Source of the DNA: Ruegeria arenilitoris
GTDB lineage: Bacteria; Pseudomonadota; Alphaproteobacteria; Rhodobacterales; Rhodobacteraceae
Length of the DNA stretch: 64,000 nucleotides
Reading direction: 5' to 3'
NCBI RefSeq assembly: GCF_013030985.1
Contig: NZ_WPYP01000011.1
Span: forward strand, 100,404 to 164,403
Part shown: positions 26,153 to 35,184 of the stretch, piece after piece
How the letters are laid out: the number at the start of each line of letters is the position of its first letter
Numbering within the stretch: the stretch's first letter is position 1
The notes under the pieces: model-generated
The model's database searches: none
Told to the model about the DNA's origin: nothing
Seen by the model: only the letters and a program-made list of their open reading frames with translations
Made by a program: the position numbers and the translations under genes

Positions 26153-26707
26153 ATGAGTGACTGGGTCAAATGGCTCCTGCTGGGGCTTCTGTCTATCGCG
26201 TTCGGTATCTTTGTACTGGGCGCGCCAGTTGTGGCGTCTGTCGCCGTGACGGTGGTAACCGGTGTGTTGCTGCTGATCTCGGGCGCGTTGCAACTTGTGG
26301 GTGGCTTCACGGTTGAAGGCACCGGCAACAAGATTCTGTCACTCATCATGGGTGCGGTGATGCTGTTTCTGGGCTGGTCCTTTCTGGATCACCCGCTACA
26401 GGGAACCCTGACCCTTGCGACGGTGATGTTGATCCTGTTCATGGCAGGCGGCATCGCGCGGGTCATTCTGTCGTTCCAGATGAAAGGAACGCAGTTTTTC
26501 TGGCCCACGATGATCTCGGGCATCTTGTCGATCATCCTCGCAGGGATCATCTGGACCTACGTCGGAAGCGACCCTCAGGTGCTGCTGAGCATTCTGGGGA
26601 TCTTCCTGGGCATCGAGATGCTGTTCAACGGGTTCGGATTGGTCTTCATGGCGTTCTTCGTCAAGAACGCACCCAAAGACGAAACAACGGAAGCGAAACA
26701 GGCTTAA
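26153..26707 (+). CDS. HdeD-like DUF308 membrane protein
   Basis: This 184-aa protein is made of six hydrophobic helices arranged as three pairs (KWLLLGLLSIAFGIFVLG, VTVVTGVLLLISGALQLVGGF, KILSLIMGAVMLFLGWSF, LATVMLILFMAGGIARVIL, MISGILSIILAGIIW, VLLSILGIFLGIEMLFNGFGLVFMAFF), the internal-repeat pattern of DUF308/HdeD. HdeD is linked to acid resistance in enterics; the role here is unknown. The gene is inserted between leuC and leuD in the same direction (37 bp after leuC, 42 bp before leuD), so it is likely co-transcribed with them. Confidence 0.88.
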   Translation: MSDWVKWLLLGLLSIAFGIFVLGAPVVASVAVTVVTGVLLLISGALQLVGGFTVEGTGNKILSLIMGAVMLFLGWSFLDHPLQGTLTLATVMLILFMAGGIARVILSFQMKGTQFFWPTMISGILSIILAGIIWTYVGSDPQVLLSILGIFLGIEMLFNGFGLVFMAFFVKNAPKDETTEAKQA

Positions 26708-26749
26708 ACGCGGGGCAAGGGGTCGGCCCTCTCCCGCAGGAGTGTGAAC

Positions 26750-27355
26750 ATGGAAAAGTTTGAAAAAGTCCACGGGGTGGCCGCCCCAATGCCGCTGATC
26801 AATATCGATACCGATATGATCATCCCGAAAGTACACCTGAAAACCATCAAACGGTCCGGCCTGGGCGTCGTGCTGTTTGACGAGATGCGCTATCACGATG
26901 ACGGGCAGGAGAACGAAGAGTTCATCCTGAACAAGCCCGCCTACCGCCAGACCGAGATTCTGGTCGCAGGCGACAACTTTGGCTGCGGTTCGTCGCGGGA
27001 ACACGCGCCTTGGGCGATCAAGGATTTTGGCATCAAGGTCGTGATCTCGACCAGCTTTGCCGACATCTTCTTCAACAACTGCTTCAAGAACGGCATCCTG
27101 CCGATCGTGGTCGAAGAAGAGCATCACGCGATCCTGATGGAAGACGCGCATAAGGGCGAAAACGCCCGCATGACCGTGCATCTGGAAGATCAGCAGATCA
27201 CCACTTCGGATGGCGTCGTGATCGCGTTCGACATCGACCCGCACCGCAAGCACTGCCTGCTGAACGGTCTGGACGATATCGGCCTGACGATGGAAAAAGA
27301 CCATCACATCGACAAGTTCGAGGACCACGCCAGCCAGGCCCGTCCCTGGGTGTGA
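26750..27355 (+). CDS. leuD: 3-isopropylmalate dehydratase small subunit
   Basis: This 201-aa aconitase swivel-domain protein has [17 protein letters not shown], the [19 protein letters not shown] motif near 80-98 and [19 protein letters not shown] choose ATG 26750 rather than the in-frame GTG 26744, because CAGGAG is properly spaced for the ATG and too close to the GTG. It partners LeuC. A terminator hairpin follows 34 bp downstream. Confidence 0.96.
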   Translation: MEKFEKVHGVAAPMPLINIDTDMIIPKVHLKTIKRSGLGVVLFDEMRYHDDGQENEEFILNKPAYRQTEILVAGDNFGCGSSREHAPWAIKDFGIKVVISTSFADIFFNNCFKNGILPIVVEEEHHAILMEDAHKGENARMTVHLEDQQITTSDGVVIAFDIDPHRKHCLLNGLDDIGLTMEKDHHIDKFEDHASQARPWV

Positions 27356-27389
27356 TTCTGGAAACGAATCCGGGAATGCACAACTTTAC

Positions 27390-27420
27390 GGGGTCGCCAA
27401 GGCGGCCCCGTTCGCTTTCT
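27390..27420 (+). terminator. leuD terminator
   Basis: GGGGTCGCC (27390-27398), a two-base AA turn and GGCGGCCCC (27401-27409) pair with one G-T wobble and are followed by a T-rich GTTCGCTTTCTT. Confidence 0.65.
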
Positions 27421-27453
27421 TGGGGCTGTATATTCAGGAACCACAATATATAG

Positions 27454-27468
27454 GTATCATATTGATAC
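27454..27468. promoter_or_regulatory. 15-bp palindrome
   Basis: GTATCA-TAT-TGATAC forms a perfect 6-bp inverted repeat with a 3-base centre in an AT-rich stretch, which is plausible as a repressor site. No neighbouring regulator identifies it. Confidence 0.35.
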
Positions 27469-27578
27469 ACACGCCGGATTTGCGTCAAAAATGATGCAAT
27501 CCCGCACCAGTTGCGCCATCATTTTGCCCGAAATCACGTGTTTTCTGCGCCTTGGCTTGAGCGAAATGTCGCTTATCG

Positions 27579-27653
27579 CCAATGTGGCGGGTACAGGCAC
27601 CCACCAGTTCAACATTGGTGAATCAAGACATCCGCCACAACGATTAGTGGCGG
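27579..27653 (+). promoter_or_regulatory. Mutually exclusive hairpins upstream of a membrane-protein gene
   Basis: CCAATGT (27579-27585) pairs with ACATTGG (27612-27618), and CCGCCAC (27632-27638) pairs with GTGGCGG (27647-27653). A second GTGGCGG at 27584-27590 overlaps the first stem and can instead capture CCGCCAC. The two folds exclude each other, as in attenuators and riboswitch-like leaders. The next start codon is 61 bp downstream. Confidence 0.4.
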
Positions 27654-27714
27654 GCACAAGTTGGAAGCGAAGTCGGCGAAGAATCGACTAATCCAGTTTG
27701 AAAGGGTTCGGATA

Positions 27715-28545
27715 GTGATTGCGCGCACAACAGGGGCGGCGATTCGGGGATTATTGGTTGCACTGATGGTGCTGACCCCCGCGTTGTACCTGCCCGTATC
27801 GTCAACGAATGGGACCGAGATTGTCGTCTTTCTCGCCATTCTCGCATTCTTTCTGACCTTTGCCGAATACAACTCGGCCTTTCCCAGCTTTATCGAATTC
27901 CGCGACGCACCGCCGGTGAACCGCCTGCGATTTGTCGGGCTGATGTCGATGATCATGTTCCTGACGCTGATCTGCAAGAACGCCTACGCGCCCAGCAGCC
28001 TGACCGCTGTTTTCTACTCGCTGGGTCTGGGCGTCGCCAATGTGGTCGATTTCCCCTATTCCCCGGTTCGTCTGGTGGTGCTGATGCTGCCCGCAGATGC
28101 CAGCGCGCCGCTGATCGAACTGGTGCGCGTTGCCGCCAGCGTGGCTTATGTCGCGGCACTGGTGACCATCGGCAGCTTTGCCTATGCGGTGAAGATGCGC
28201 GGCTGGCCGACGGGCAACGGCGCGTTCAACGTCTGGACCAACCTGCCGCTGTTCGACCCGACCAAGGGCGGCGACGTCGTCACCCGCCTGCAACGGGACG
28301 GACGGCTGAACATCTCGATCGGAGTGTTGCTGCCGTTTTTAATCCCGGCGCTGATCAAGATGCTGACCGATTACGCCAACCCGATCTCGCTGAGCAACCC
28401 TCAGACCCTGATCTGGACCCTGAGCGCCTGGGCCTTCCTACCCGCCAGCATGATCATGCGCGGTATGGCAACCCTGCGTATCGCCAATCTGATCGTCGAA
28501 AAGCGCCGCGCCTACTCCACCGCCGAGTCCACGCAGGCTGCATGA
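27715..28545 (+). CDS. Multi-pass membrane protein, about 276 aa, unknown function
   Basis: I place the start at GTG 27715 with AAAGGG 8 bases upstream; the frame is open further to a TTG at 27661 without a ribosome site. About six hydrophobic segments are visible: GLLVALMVLTPALYLP, IVVFLAILAFFLTFAEY, FVGLMSMIMFLTLICK, VAASVAYVAALVTIGSFAYAV, ISIGVLLPFLIPALIKML and TLIWTLSAWAFLPASMIM. The C-terminus is basic. I do not recognise a family. It overlaps the next gene by 4 bp, so the two are coupled. A role beside a secreted EEP-family hydrolase is unknown. Confidence 0.7.
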   Translation: MIARTTGAAIRGLLVALMVLTPALYLPVSSTNGTEIVVFLAILAFFLTFAEYNSAFPSFIEFRDAPPVNRLRFVGLMSMIMFLTLICKNAYAPSSLTAVFYSLGLGVANVVDFPYSPVRLVVLMLPADASAPLIELVRVAASVAYVAALVTIGSFAYAVKMRGWPTGNGAFNVWTNLPLFDPTKGGDVVTRLQRDGRLNISIGVLLPFLIPALIKMLTDYANPISLSNPQTLIWTLSAWAFLPASMIMRGMATLRIANLIVEKRRAYSTAESTQAA

Positions 28546-29570
28546 TCCGCATCCTTCTGCTGCTGCTATTGCCCGTGATGGCGCAGGCGCAGACAGTACG
28601 CATTGCCACCTACAATACAGAGCTTAGCCGAGATGGGCCGGGCTTGCTGCTGCGGGACATCCGGCGCGGTGATCCGCAGGTGCGTGCAGTGGTCGAGGTA
28701 CTGGTGGCCACGCAGCCGGACATCCTCGCTCTGCAGAGCATCGACTGGGACCTGAACGCAGATGCCCTGAACGCGTTGACCAAACAGCTGCGCGCCGCGG
28801 GGTTGGATTATCCCCATTACTTTGCCGCGCAGCCCAATGCCGGGCTTGAAACCTCTTTGGACCTGAACGGAGATGGCCGGACGCATGGCCCGGCAGACGC
28901 GCAGGGATGGGGCCGGTTCACTGGTCAGGGCGGGCTTGCGGTGCTGTCGCGCTATCCGATCCGCGCGAATGACGTGCAGGCATTCACCGATTTGCTGTGG
29001 CGCGACCTGCCCGGCGCGCAGATGCCGGTTACGGAAAACGATCCTTTCCCCTCGGAAGAGGCGCAGAGCATTCAGCGCCTGTCTGCCGTGGCCCACTGGA
29101 TCGTGCCGGTCGACACGCCCCTCGGTATGGTGGACCTGATGACCTTCCACGCCGCCCCACCGGTGTTTGACGGCCCCGAAGACCGCAACGGGCTGCGCAA
29201 CCGCGACGAAATCCGCCTCTGGTCCGCGGTACTGGACGGCAAACTGGGGCATCCTCTCGACGGCCCGTTCGTGATCGCCGGAGATGCCAATCTGGACCCC
29301 GAACAGGGAGAGGGCCGCAAAGAGGCGATCCAAGCGCTGTTGGCGGACCCCCGCTTGCAAGACCCTCGGCCCGCTGACGTGTCGGGCGCGCTGAACACCG
29401 TGGAATGGAAAGCGGTGGGAGAGATGCGGGTGGACTACGTGCTGCCGTCAGCCGGTCTGCACGTCACAGGCTCGGGCGTGTTCTGGCCCGAACCAGATTC
29501 GCCTGAACGCGCGGCGGCCGAACAAGCCAGCAGGCACCGTCTGGTCTGGGTTGACGTGACCGCGCCCTAG
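28542..29570 (+). CDS. Secreted endonuclease/exonuclease/phosphatase (EEP) family protein
   Basis: This 342-aa protein has a signal peptide (MIRILLLLLLPVMAQAQ, cleavage at about residue 17). The EEP fold is visible: VRIATYNTELSRDG (metal-site Asn), QPDILALQSIDWD, GGLAVLSRYPI, then VDLMTFHAAPP, FVIAGDANLDPEQGEG and a C-terminal MRVDYVLPS. The usual DH catalytic dyad near the end is less clear (SRHRLVWVDV supplies a His). It is a periplasmic or secreted metal-dependent phosphodiesterase or nuclease. It is coupled (ATGA) to the upstream membrane protein. Confidence 0.85.
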   Translation: MIRILLLLLLPVMAQAQTVRIATYNTELSRDGPGLLLRDIRRGDPQVRAVVEVLVATQPDILALQSIDWDLNADALNALTKQLRAAGLDYPHYFAAQPNAGLETSLDLNGDGRTHGPADAQGWGRFTGQGGLAVLSRYPIRANDVQAFTDLLWRDLPGAQMPVTENDPFPSEEAQSIQRLSAVAHWIVPVDTPLGMVDLMTFHAAPPVFDGPEDRNGLRNRDEIRLWSAVLDGKLGHPLDGPFVIAGDANLDPEQGEGRKEAIQALLADPRLQDPRPADVSGALNTVEWKAVGEMRVDYVLPSAGLHVTGSGVFWPEPDSPERAAAEQASRHRLVWVDVTAP

Positions 29571-29576
29571 CGGCGA

Positions 29577-30467
29577 TCAGGCGTGGGCCAGAACCCCATC
29601 TGATCGCAGTGCGCCGGGGATCGCCCGTTTCAGCGCGGCGTCCAGATCCGTACGCTGAAAATATCCGACCAGATCGCGGAAAAACCCATCCTCCAGACTG
29701 TGCGGCGTATTCCACAGATACCGCATCTCAAGCAAATGAGGTGCCATCCGCCAGAAAGGGCGGGCAAGCTGAATCGGCAGCCAGTTCATCGATTGCACAG
29801 ACACAGGCCGACCGGTGACCCGAGACAACGCCTGCGCCATTTCAGAGCCGGTCACTGTGTACCCCTCGTAAGGCACGTCGCAAAAACGGGGCAGCCTCTT
29901 GCGCATTTCGGCAAGGGCAACCGCCGCACGCGCAAGGTCGGGCAGATAGGCCCAGGCATGGGCGATGTCGGGGTTTCCGGGATAGATGAACCGCCCCCGC
30001 GCCAAAGGTTTGATCATGACCTGATCGAACCAGTTCCCCGATGCGCATGTGTCAAGAAAATCCCCGGCCCGCAGGATGATCGTGCGCACGGATGAGGCGC
30101 GATAGGCTTCCTCCATCTCGATCCGAATCCGGCCCAGAGGGTTTTGGGCCAGATGTGGCGTGGCCGTTGACCACGGCCCCGGTGAATCGGCCCCAAAGAC
30201 ATAGACATTGCCTGGGATGATGACCGTCGCTCCTGTGTCCCGCGCAACCGAAATGACCTGCCGGGTCAGTTCTGGCACCTGTGCCTGCCAATCCGGATAG
30301 GGCGGGTTCCAGGCGTTTACGATCGCATCCGCGCCTTGCGCGGCCTGCTCCAGCCTTTCGGTGGTGCGGTCAAAGGTGCGAACGACCCACCCCGCGTTTC
30401 GAAACGCAGCCATGGCGTTTCGTCCAAAACGGCCGGTTGCACCTAAAATGAGAACGGATTGGGTCAT
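29577..30467 (-). CDS. NAD(P)-binding Rossmann-fold (epimerase/NmrA-like) protein
   Basis: This 296-aa protein starts with the dinucleotide-binding VLILGATGRFGRNAMAAF (residues 5-22) and has an atypical short-chain/epimerase core: NVYVFGADSPG near 97 (a YxxxK-like site is not obvious), ILRAGDFLD near 150 and AWAYLPDLARAAVALAE near 182. The substrate is unknown. It is divergently transcribed from a LysR regulator 83 bp away, which probably controls it. It is convergent with the EEP gene. Confidence 0.8.
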   Translation of the reverse strand: MTQSVLILGATGRFGRNAMAAFRNAGWVVRTFDRTTERLEQAAQGADAIVNAWNPPYPDWQAQVPELTRQVISVARDTGATVIIPGNVYVFGADSPGPWSTATPHLAQNPLGRIRIEMEEAYRASSVRTIILRAGDFLDTCASGNWFDQVMIKPLARGRFIYPGNPDIAHAWAYLPDLARAAVALAEMRKRLPRFCDVPYEGYTVTGSEMAQALSRVTGRPVSVQSMNWLPIQLARPFWRMAPHLLEMRYLWNTPHSLEDGFFRDLVGYFQRTDLDAALKRAIPGALRSDGVLAHA

Positions 30468-30538
30468 GGGAAACTCCTTTCAAATCAAAATTACCAATTC
30501 AATTCAATCGGGCAATTGCCGGGAAATGCAGAACGTGT

Positions 30539-30552
30539 ATTCATTTATGAAT
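30539..30552 (+). promoter_or_regulatory. Palindrome overlapping the LysR start codon
   Basis: ATTCAT-TT-ATGAAT spans the start codon of the LysR gene, in the divergent promoter region with the NAD(P)-binding gene. LysR proteins often bind and repress their own start region. It is suggestive only. Confidence 0.3.
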
Positions 30553-31444
30553 GGATAAATCACTCACCCATGCCGATTGGTCCCTAATTCAAAGCTTTCT
30601 GGCCGTGGCCGAAACCGGCTCGCTGTCGGCGGCGGCGCGACAGTTGGACCGCAGCCAGCCCACGCTGGGCCGCCAGATCCACGCACTTGAGGATGAGCTG
30701 GGCGTGTCCCTGTTCGACCGTCACGCGCGCGGCCTGAAACTCAGCGAGGTGGGCACGCAACTGTTGCCGATGGCGCAGCAGATGCATACGGCCATGACAT
30801 CGTTCAGCCTGGCAGCCGCGGGGCAGTCGCAGCAGTTGGAGGGGTCGGTGCGTATCACCGCCTCGGTCTTTGCCTCGCACCATCTGCTGCCGCCGATTCT
30901 GGCGCAGATCCGCGCTTTGGAACCGGCGATCCAGCTTGAACTGGTGGCCACGGACACCACCGAGAACCTGCTGTATCGTGAGGCTGATATCGCCGTGCGT
31001 ATGTACCGCCCCGCGCAGATGGACATCATTTCGCGCTATCTTGGGGATGTGAACCTGTGCTTTTGCGCCGCCCGGGCCTATCTGGATCGGGCCGGACGGC
31101 CCCAAAACCCCGAGGACCTGTTCAATCACGATCTGGTCGGCTTTGACGCCAATGAGCAGATTATCAAAAAGATGCAGCAACGGGGCTGGCCCGCCAGCAA
31201 AAACAGTTTTGCCACCAGATGCGACCTGCAAAGCGCCTATTGGCAGCTGGTCCGGGCCGGGTGCGGCATCGGCTTTTCACAGGTACAGGTGGCCGAGGCC
31301 GACCCGGATGTCGAAGTGCTGGATCTGGATGTCGATATTGAGCCGCTTCCCGTCTGGCTGGCCGCCCCGCAGGCGATGCGCCAGACGCCCCGAATCCGAC
31401 GCGTCTGGGACCTGCTGGCCGAGGGGTTGAAGGCCAGTCTTTGA
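30551..31444 (+). CDS. LysR-family transcriptional regulator
   Basis: This 297-aa protein has an N-terminal winged HTH (WSLIQSFLAVAETGSLSAAARQLDRSQPTLGRQIHALEDELGVSLFDRHARGLKLSEVG, residues 10-68), followed by a type 2 periplasmic-binding-fold effector domain (GSVRITASVFASHHLLPPIL onwards). It is divergent from the NAD(P)-binding protein gene, the classical layout for a regulator and its target. No ribosome binding site is evident before the ATG, and the start overlaps a palindrome. The ligand is unknown. Confidence 0.92.
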   Translation: MDKSLTHADWSLIQSFLAVAETGSLSAAARQLDRSQPTLGRQIHALEDELGVSLFDRHARGLKLSEVGTQLLPMAQQMHTAMTSFSLAAAGQSQQLEGSVRITASVFASHHLLPPILAQIRALEPAIQLELVATDTTENLLYREADIAVRMYRPAQMDIISRYLGDVNLCFCAARAYLDRAGRPQNPEDLFNHDLVGFDANEQIIKKMQQRGWPASKNSFATRCDLQSAYWQLVRAGCGIGFSQVQVAEADPDVEVLDLDVDIEPLPVWLAAPQAMRQTPRIRRVWDLLAEGLKASL

Positions 31445-31576
31445 CCGCAAAGCGCAGGTTGGGCGGCGGTTTCGGCCCGGAAACCGGATTTCCGACCCAC
31501 AAAGACCGGTTCGTCTCATTGACCCGATGCGGCGCAGGCGCTAGGGCCAATGCGACGAAACGCAAGGAGATCCTTC

Positions 31577-32680
31577 ATGTCCAACCCCTCGCTCCTCATC
31601 CTGCCCGGAGACGGAATTGGCCCCGAAGTCATGGCCGAAGTGCGCCGCGTAATCGACTGGTTCGGTGCGAACCGCGGCCTGGAATTCGACGTGAGCGAGG
31701 ATCTGGTCGGCGGCGCCGCCTATGACGCGCATGGCAAGCCCCTGTCGGACGAGACCATGGCCAAGGCGCAAGAAGTGGACGCGGTTCTGCTGGGCGCCGT
31801 GGGTGGCCCGAAATACGACGATCTGGACTTTGGTGTAAAGCCCGAGCGCGGCCTGCTGCGCCTGCGCAAGGAAATGGACCTGTATTCCAACCTGCGCCCG
31901 GCGCAGTGCTTTGACGCGCTGGCGGATTTCTCGTCGCTGAAAAAAGACATCGTCGCCGGTCTGGATATCATGATCGTGCGCGAGCTGACCTCGGGCGTCT
32001 ATTTCGGCGAGCCGCGCGGTATCTTCGAAGAAGGCAACGAACGCGTCGGCATCAACACCCAGCGTTACACCGAATCCGAGATCGAACGCGCCGCGCGTTC
32101 GGCTTTTGAACTGGCAATGCGCCGGAACAAGAAGCTGTGCTCGATGGAAAAGGCCAACGTGATGGAGGCCGGTATCCTGTGGCGCGAGGTCGTGGACCGT
32201 GTGGCCAAGGACTATCCCGAAGTCGAAGTGACCCATATGTATGCCGACAACGGTGCAATGCAGCTGGTGCGCGCACCCAAGCAGTTCGACGTTATCGTCA
32301 CCGACAACCTGTTCGGCGACATCCTGTCGGACTGTGCCGCGATGCTGACCGGTTCGCTGGGCATGCTGCCATCGGCATCTCTGGGCGCTCCGATGGCCAA
32401 TGGCCGTCCCAAGGCGATGTACGAACCGGTCCACGGTTCGGCCCCGGATATCGCCGGTCAGGGCAAGGCCAACCCGATCGCGTGTATCCTCAGCTTCGCC
32501 ATGGCGCTGCGCTACAGCTTTGATCAGGGCGCCGAGGCCGACCGCCTGGAAGCCGCGATCGAGAAGGTTCTGGCCGATGGCGTACGCACCGGCGATCTGC
32601 TGGCCGAAGAAGGCGTTCAGCCGGTCTCGACCACCGAAATGGGTGACGCGATTCTGGCAGCTCTGGACGAAAGCCTCTGA
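31577..32680 (+). CDS. leuB: 3-isopropylmalate dehydrogenase
   Basis: This 367-aa protein begins [19 protein letters not shown] behind AAGGAGA; nine upstream codons are open but lack a ribosome site. Diagnostic segments are [40 protein letters not shown], the metal-site [27 protein letters not shown] and the NAD-site [21 protein letters not shown]. It oxidatively decarboxylates 3-isopropylmalate. It is 4.2 kb from leuD and followed by a strong terminator. The residual 132-bp gap upstream includes a GGTTTC/GAAACC hairpin (31468-31485) of unknown meaning. Confidence 0.97.
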   Translation: MSNPSLLILPGDGIGPEVMAEVRRVIDWFGANRGLEFDVSEDLVGGAAYDAHGKPLSDETMAKAQEVDAVLLGAVGGPKYDDLDFGVKPERGLLRLRKEMDLYSNLRPAQCFDALADFSSLKKDIVAGLDIMIVRELTSGVYFGEPRGIFEEGNERVGINTQRYTESEIERAARSAFELAMRRNKKLCSMEKANVMEAGILWREVVDRVAKDYPEVEVTHMYADNGAMQLVRAPKQFDVIVTDNLFGDILSDCAAMLTGSLGMLPSASLGAPMANGRPKAMYEPVHGSAPDIAGQGKANPIACILSFAMALRYSFDQGAEADRLEAAIEKVLADGVRTGDLLAEEGVQPVSTTEMGDAILAALDESL

Positions 32681-32701
32681 TCAGGTCTGACATTCCAAAG
32701 T

Positions 32702-32734
32702 AAAAGGCGGTGCCCGGTGCACCGCCTTTTTTTT
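32702..32734. terminator. Bidirectional terminator between leuB and the PBP gene
   Basis: GGCGGTGC (32706-32713) and GCACCGCC (32719-32726) pair around a five-base loop, flanked by AAAA on the left and eight Ts on the right. It can therefore end both leuB and the convergent minus-strand gene. Confidence 0.9.
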
Positions 32735-32738
32735 CACC

Positions 32739-34925
32739 TCAATTGCCGAAGATATTGTTCAGCAAGTTGTTGATAGCCCTGTCCAGACCGGTCTGTTGTT
32801 TGCGGCGCTGTTGTTTTGGCTGCGCCGTCCGCACCGGCGGATCGGGGGCCAGCATCGGCAGCGGTGTTGGCGTCATGCCTTCGGTCACCCGCAGCATGGT
32901 TTCTTTCCAGATTTCCGCAGGCAAGCCACCGCCAGTCACCCCCGACAGCGGCGTGTTGTCGTCATAGCCCATCCAGACACCTGCCACATAATCTGCAGTA
33001 AACCCGATGAACCACGCATCCCGCGCCGCCTGAGTGGTGCCGGTCTTTCCCGCCACCTGCCAACCCGGCAGCTTGGCCCGCCCGCCGGTGCCTTCGGACA
33101 CCACGCGCTCCATCATCCATGTCAGCTGCTTGGCGGCCTTGTCGTTGATCACCCGCTCACCAATGCCCGAGCTGGTCACCATCATCGGTGTATCGTCACC
33201 CAGCAGTTTCAATTCGGACAGGCCATAGGGCTCCACAGCAGAACCCCCGTTCAGGATACCTGCATAGGCCCCGGTCATCTCGATCAGCGTGCTTTCCGAG
33301 GCGCCCAGCGCCAGCGCCGGACCTTCGGCCAGGTTGCTTTCGATGCCGAACTCGCTGGCCACGGTGCGCACGTTTTCCAGCCCGGCCACCTCGGCCACTT
33401 TCACCGCCGGGATGTTTAGCGAGTTCTTCAGCGCATCCGCCAATGTCACCCGGCCATAGAACTTGTTGGTATAGTTCTTGGGGCACCACTGACCCGAGCC
33501 GGGAATGTTGACGCAATAGGGTTCGTCCACCACTGTATCCAGCGGCGAATAGCCAAGCTCCAGCGCCGTGGCATAGACAAATGGCTTGAAGGACGACCCG
33601 GTCTGGCGCAGAGCCTGCGTGGCCCGGTTGAACGCCCCCGACACGCGTGTCTTGCGTCCGCCGACCATCGCCCGCACCGCCCCATCCGCCGACATCACCA
33701 CAATCGCGGCCTGCGCCTTGGAGCCTTCGCGCACCTTTTCCTGAAAGATGTATTTCAACGCCTCTTCCGCCGATTTCTGAAGGCGCTGGTCCAGCGTGGT
33801 GCGGATCACAACATCATCCGTGGTGTCGGTGCCAAAATAACTGGGCAGCTCGGTGATCACCCAATCGGCAAAATAGCCGCCCGCCCGCGCCGCAGCGGCC
33901 TCGGACAGTTGCGCCGGGCTGCTGCGGGCACTGCTGGCCTGCGCGGTGGTCAGATATCCCTGCGCCTCCATTAGCCCGATCACCAGCTTCGCCCGGTCTT
34001 GTGAACGTTGCAGGTTGTTGGTGGGCGCATAGCGCGTCGGCGCGACCAGCAGACCGGCCAGCATCGCCGCTTGCGCCGGGTTCACCTCGGCGGCGGAAAT
34101 GCCAAAGTAACGCTGACTTGCCGCCTCGAACCCGCGGGCACCAGCCCCAAGGAAGGCGCGGTTCAGATAGATGGTGAGGATTTCATCCTTGGAGTATTTC
34201 ACCTCCATCGCCATCGCATAGACCGCTTCCTTGGCCTTGCGCCACAGCGACCCCTGACGGCAATCGGCCTCATAGGCGGCCTCGGACTCCCACTCGCTGG
34301 GCACGTAAGGCACGCCCAGACACAACAGCTTGGCGGTTTGTTGCGTAATGGTCGAGCCACCATGGCCCGAAAGTGGCCCGCGCCCTTCGCTGAGGTTGAT
34401 TCGGACCGCACTGGCGACACCCCGGGGGCTGACACCGAAATGGCGATAGAATCGCTTGTCCTCGGTGGCGACCACGGCGTTTTTCAGATGGGGTGAGACG
34501 GTATCGGCGGTGATCACCCCGCCGAACTGGTCCCCGCGCCAGGCAAAGACTTTGCCATCGCGGTCCAGCAACGTGACCGAGCCCCGCGCCCGGCCATCCA
34601 GCAAGGCATCCACGTCAGGCAGCGAGGTGTAGACAACCCCCACCGCCAGCGCCAGCAGCAACCCGGCCACAGCACCCACGCGCCACGTAACCCCCCAGAT
34701 CAACCGCCAAATCCAGCGGAACAGCCGACGGAAGAACCCGCCGCCTCCGCCGCCGGGTTTCTTGCGGGTCTTCTTCCGGACGGTCTTGCGGGTTGTCGTC
34801 TTGCGCGCGGTCGCCTTCTTTCCCGCGGGCTTCGCAGCCCGCTTGGTCGCCGTGGGCTTGCGCCCTTTCGACGAGTATCTCTTGTCCGCGACCAACGGTG
34901 TCTTTCGGCGCCTGGACTCAGTCAT
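32739..34925 (-). CDS. Bifunctional peptidoglycan glycosyltransferase/transpeptidase (PBP1A-like)
   Basis: I take the ATG complementary to 34923-34925 (MTESRRRKTP) as the start, giving about 728 aa. A long Lys/Arg/Ala/Gly-rich cytoplasmic tail (residues 10-65) precedes one membrane helix (about 80-102). The GT51 domain shows ATEDKRFYRHFGVSPRGV (catalytic Glu), GHGGSTITQQTAKLL and KEAVYAMAMEVKYSKDEILTIYLNRAFLGAGARGFEAAS. The transpeptidase has TGSSFKPF (SxxK), SLNIPAVKVAE (SxN) and GKTGTTQAARDAWFIGF (KTG). It polymerises and cross-links peptidoglycan in the periplasm. The histone-like tail is unusually long. It is a single gene, convergent with leuB. Confidence 0.93.
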   Translation of the reverse strand: MTESRRRKTPLVADKRYSSKGRKPTATKRAAKPAGKKATARKTTTRKTVRKKTRKKPGGGGGGFFRRLFRWIWRLIWGVTWRVGAVAGLLLALAVGVVYTSLPDVDALLDGRARGSVTLLDRDGKVFAWRGDQFGGVITADTVSPHLKNAVVATEDKRFYRHFGVSPRGVASAVRINLSEGRGPLSGHGGSTITQQTAKLLCLGVPYVPSEWESEAAYEADCRQGSLWRKAKEAVYAMAMEVKYSKDEILTIYLNRAFLGAGARGFEAASQRYFGISAAEVNPAQAAMLAGLLVAPTRYAPTNNLQRSQDRAKLVIGLMEAQGYLTTAQASSARSSPAQLSEAAAARAGGYFADWVITELPSYFGTDTTDDVVIRTTLDQRLQKSAEEALKYIFQEKVREGSKAQAAIVVMSADGAVRAMVGGRKTRVSGAFNRATQALRQTGSSFKPFVYATALELGYSPLDTVVDEPYCVNIPGSGQWCPKNYTNKFYGRVTLADALKNSLNIPAVKVAEVAGLENVRTVASEFGIESNLAEGPALALGASESTLIEMTGAYAGILNGGSAVEPYGLSELKLLGDDTPMMVTSSGIGERVINDKAAKQLTWMMERVVSEGTGGRAKLPGWQVAGKTGTTQAARDAWFIGFTADYVAGVWMGYDDNTPLSGVTGGGLPAEIWKETMLRVTEGMTPTPLPMLAPDPPVRTAQPKQQRRKQQTGLDRAINNLLNNIFGN

Positions 34926-35184
34926 GCTCAAACTCTGCCCGGTTATCATTTTGAGGCACCATACCCTGACACACCGGTGAAGTAGAGGGCGGAAATTCAG
35001 GAAGCTGCCCTCCTTAGTCCGCCTATTTTTTAATCATTCACCGTATTATGTGCAAAAATTGTGCGATCTGCCGCTAATTTCCCCAGCACTTCATCACCCG
35101 GACCGTTCCTTACCACGCGAAGGTGCGCTTTTTTTCTGCAGGTGCAAACAAGCCGGACAGACCGGGGAAGCAGAGGGGAATAAC

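Larger units (their letters stand above)
27356..27714. other. Structured intergenic region between leuD and a membrane-protein gene
   Basis: This 359-bp stretch has no convincing gene; 66-codon open frames occur on both strands but lack ribosome binding sites and any family resemblance. It holds the leuD terminator, a 15-bp palindrome and a set of mutually exclusive hairpins, listed separately. It is more AT-rich than its surroundings around 27430-27500. Confidence 0.6.

Noticed and set aside
24688..26349. 553-codon minus-strand open frame opposite leuC
   Set aside because: It covers the highly conserved leuC and has no family resemblance.
31441..31576. Leucine attenuator in front of leuB
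   Set aside because: A small hairpin is present, but there is no Leu-rich leader peptide or terminator with a T-tract.
35000..35184. Sigma-54 promoter or NtrC site before glnK
   Set aside because: No GG-N10-GC pair at the right spacing and no NtrC dyad; only scattered GTGC words.
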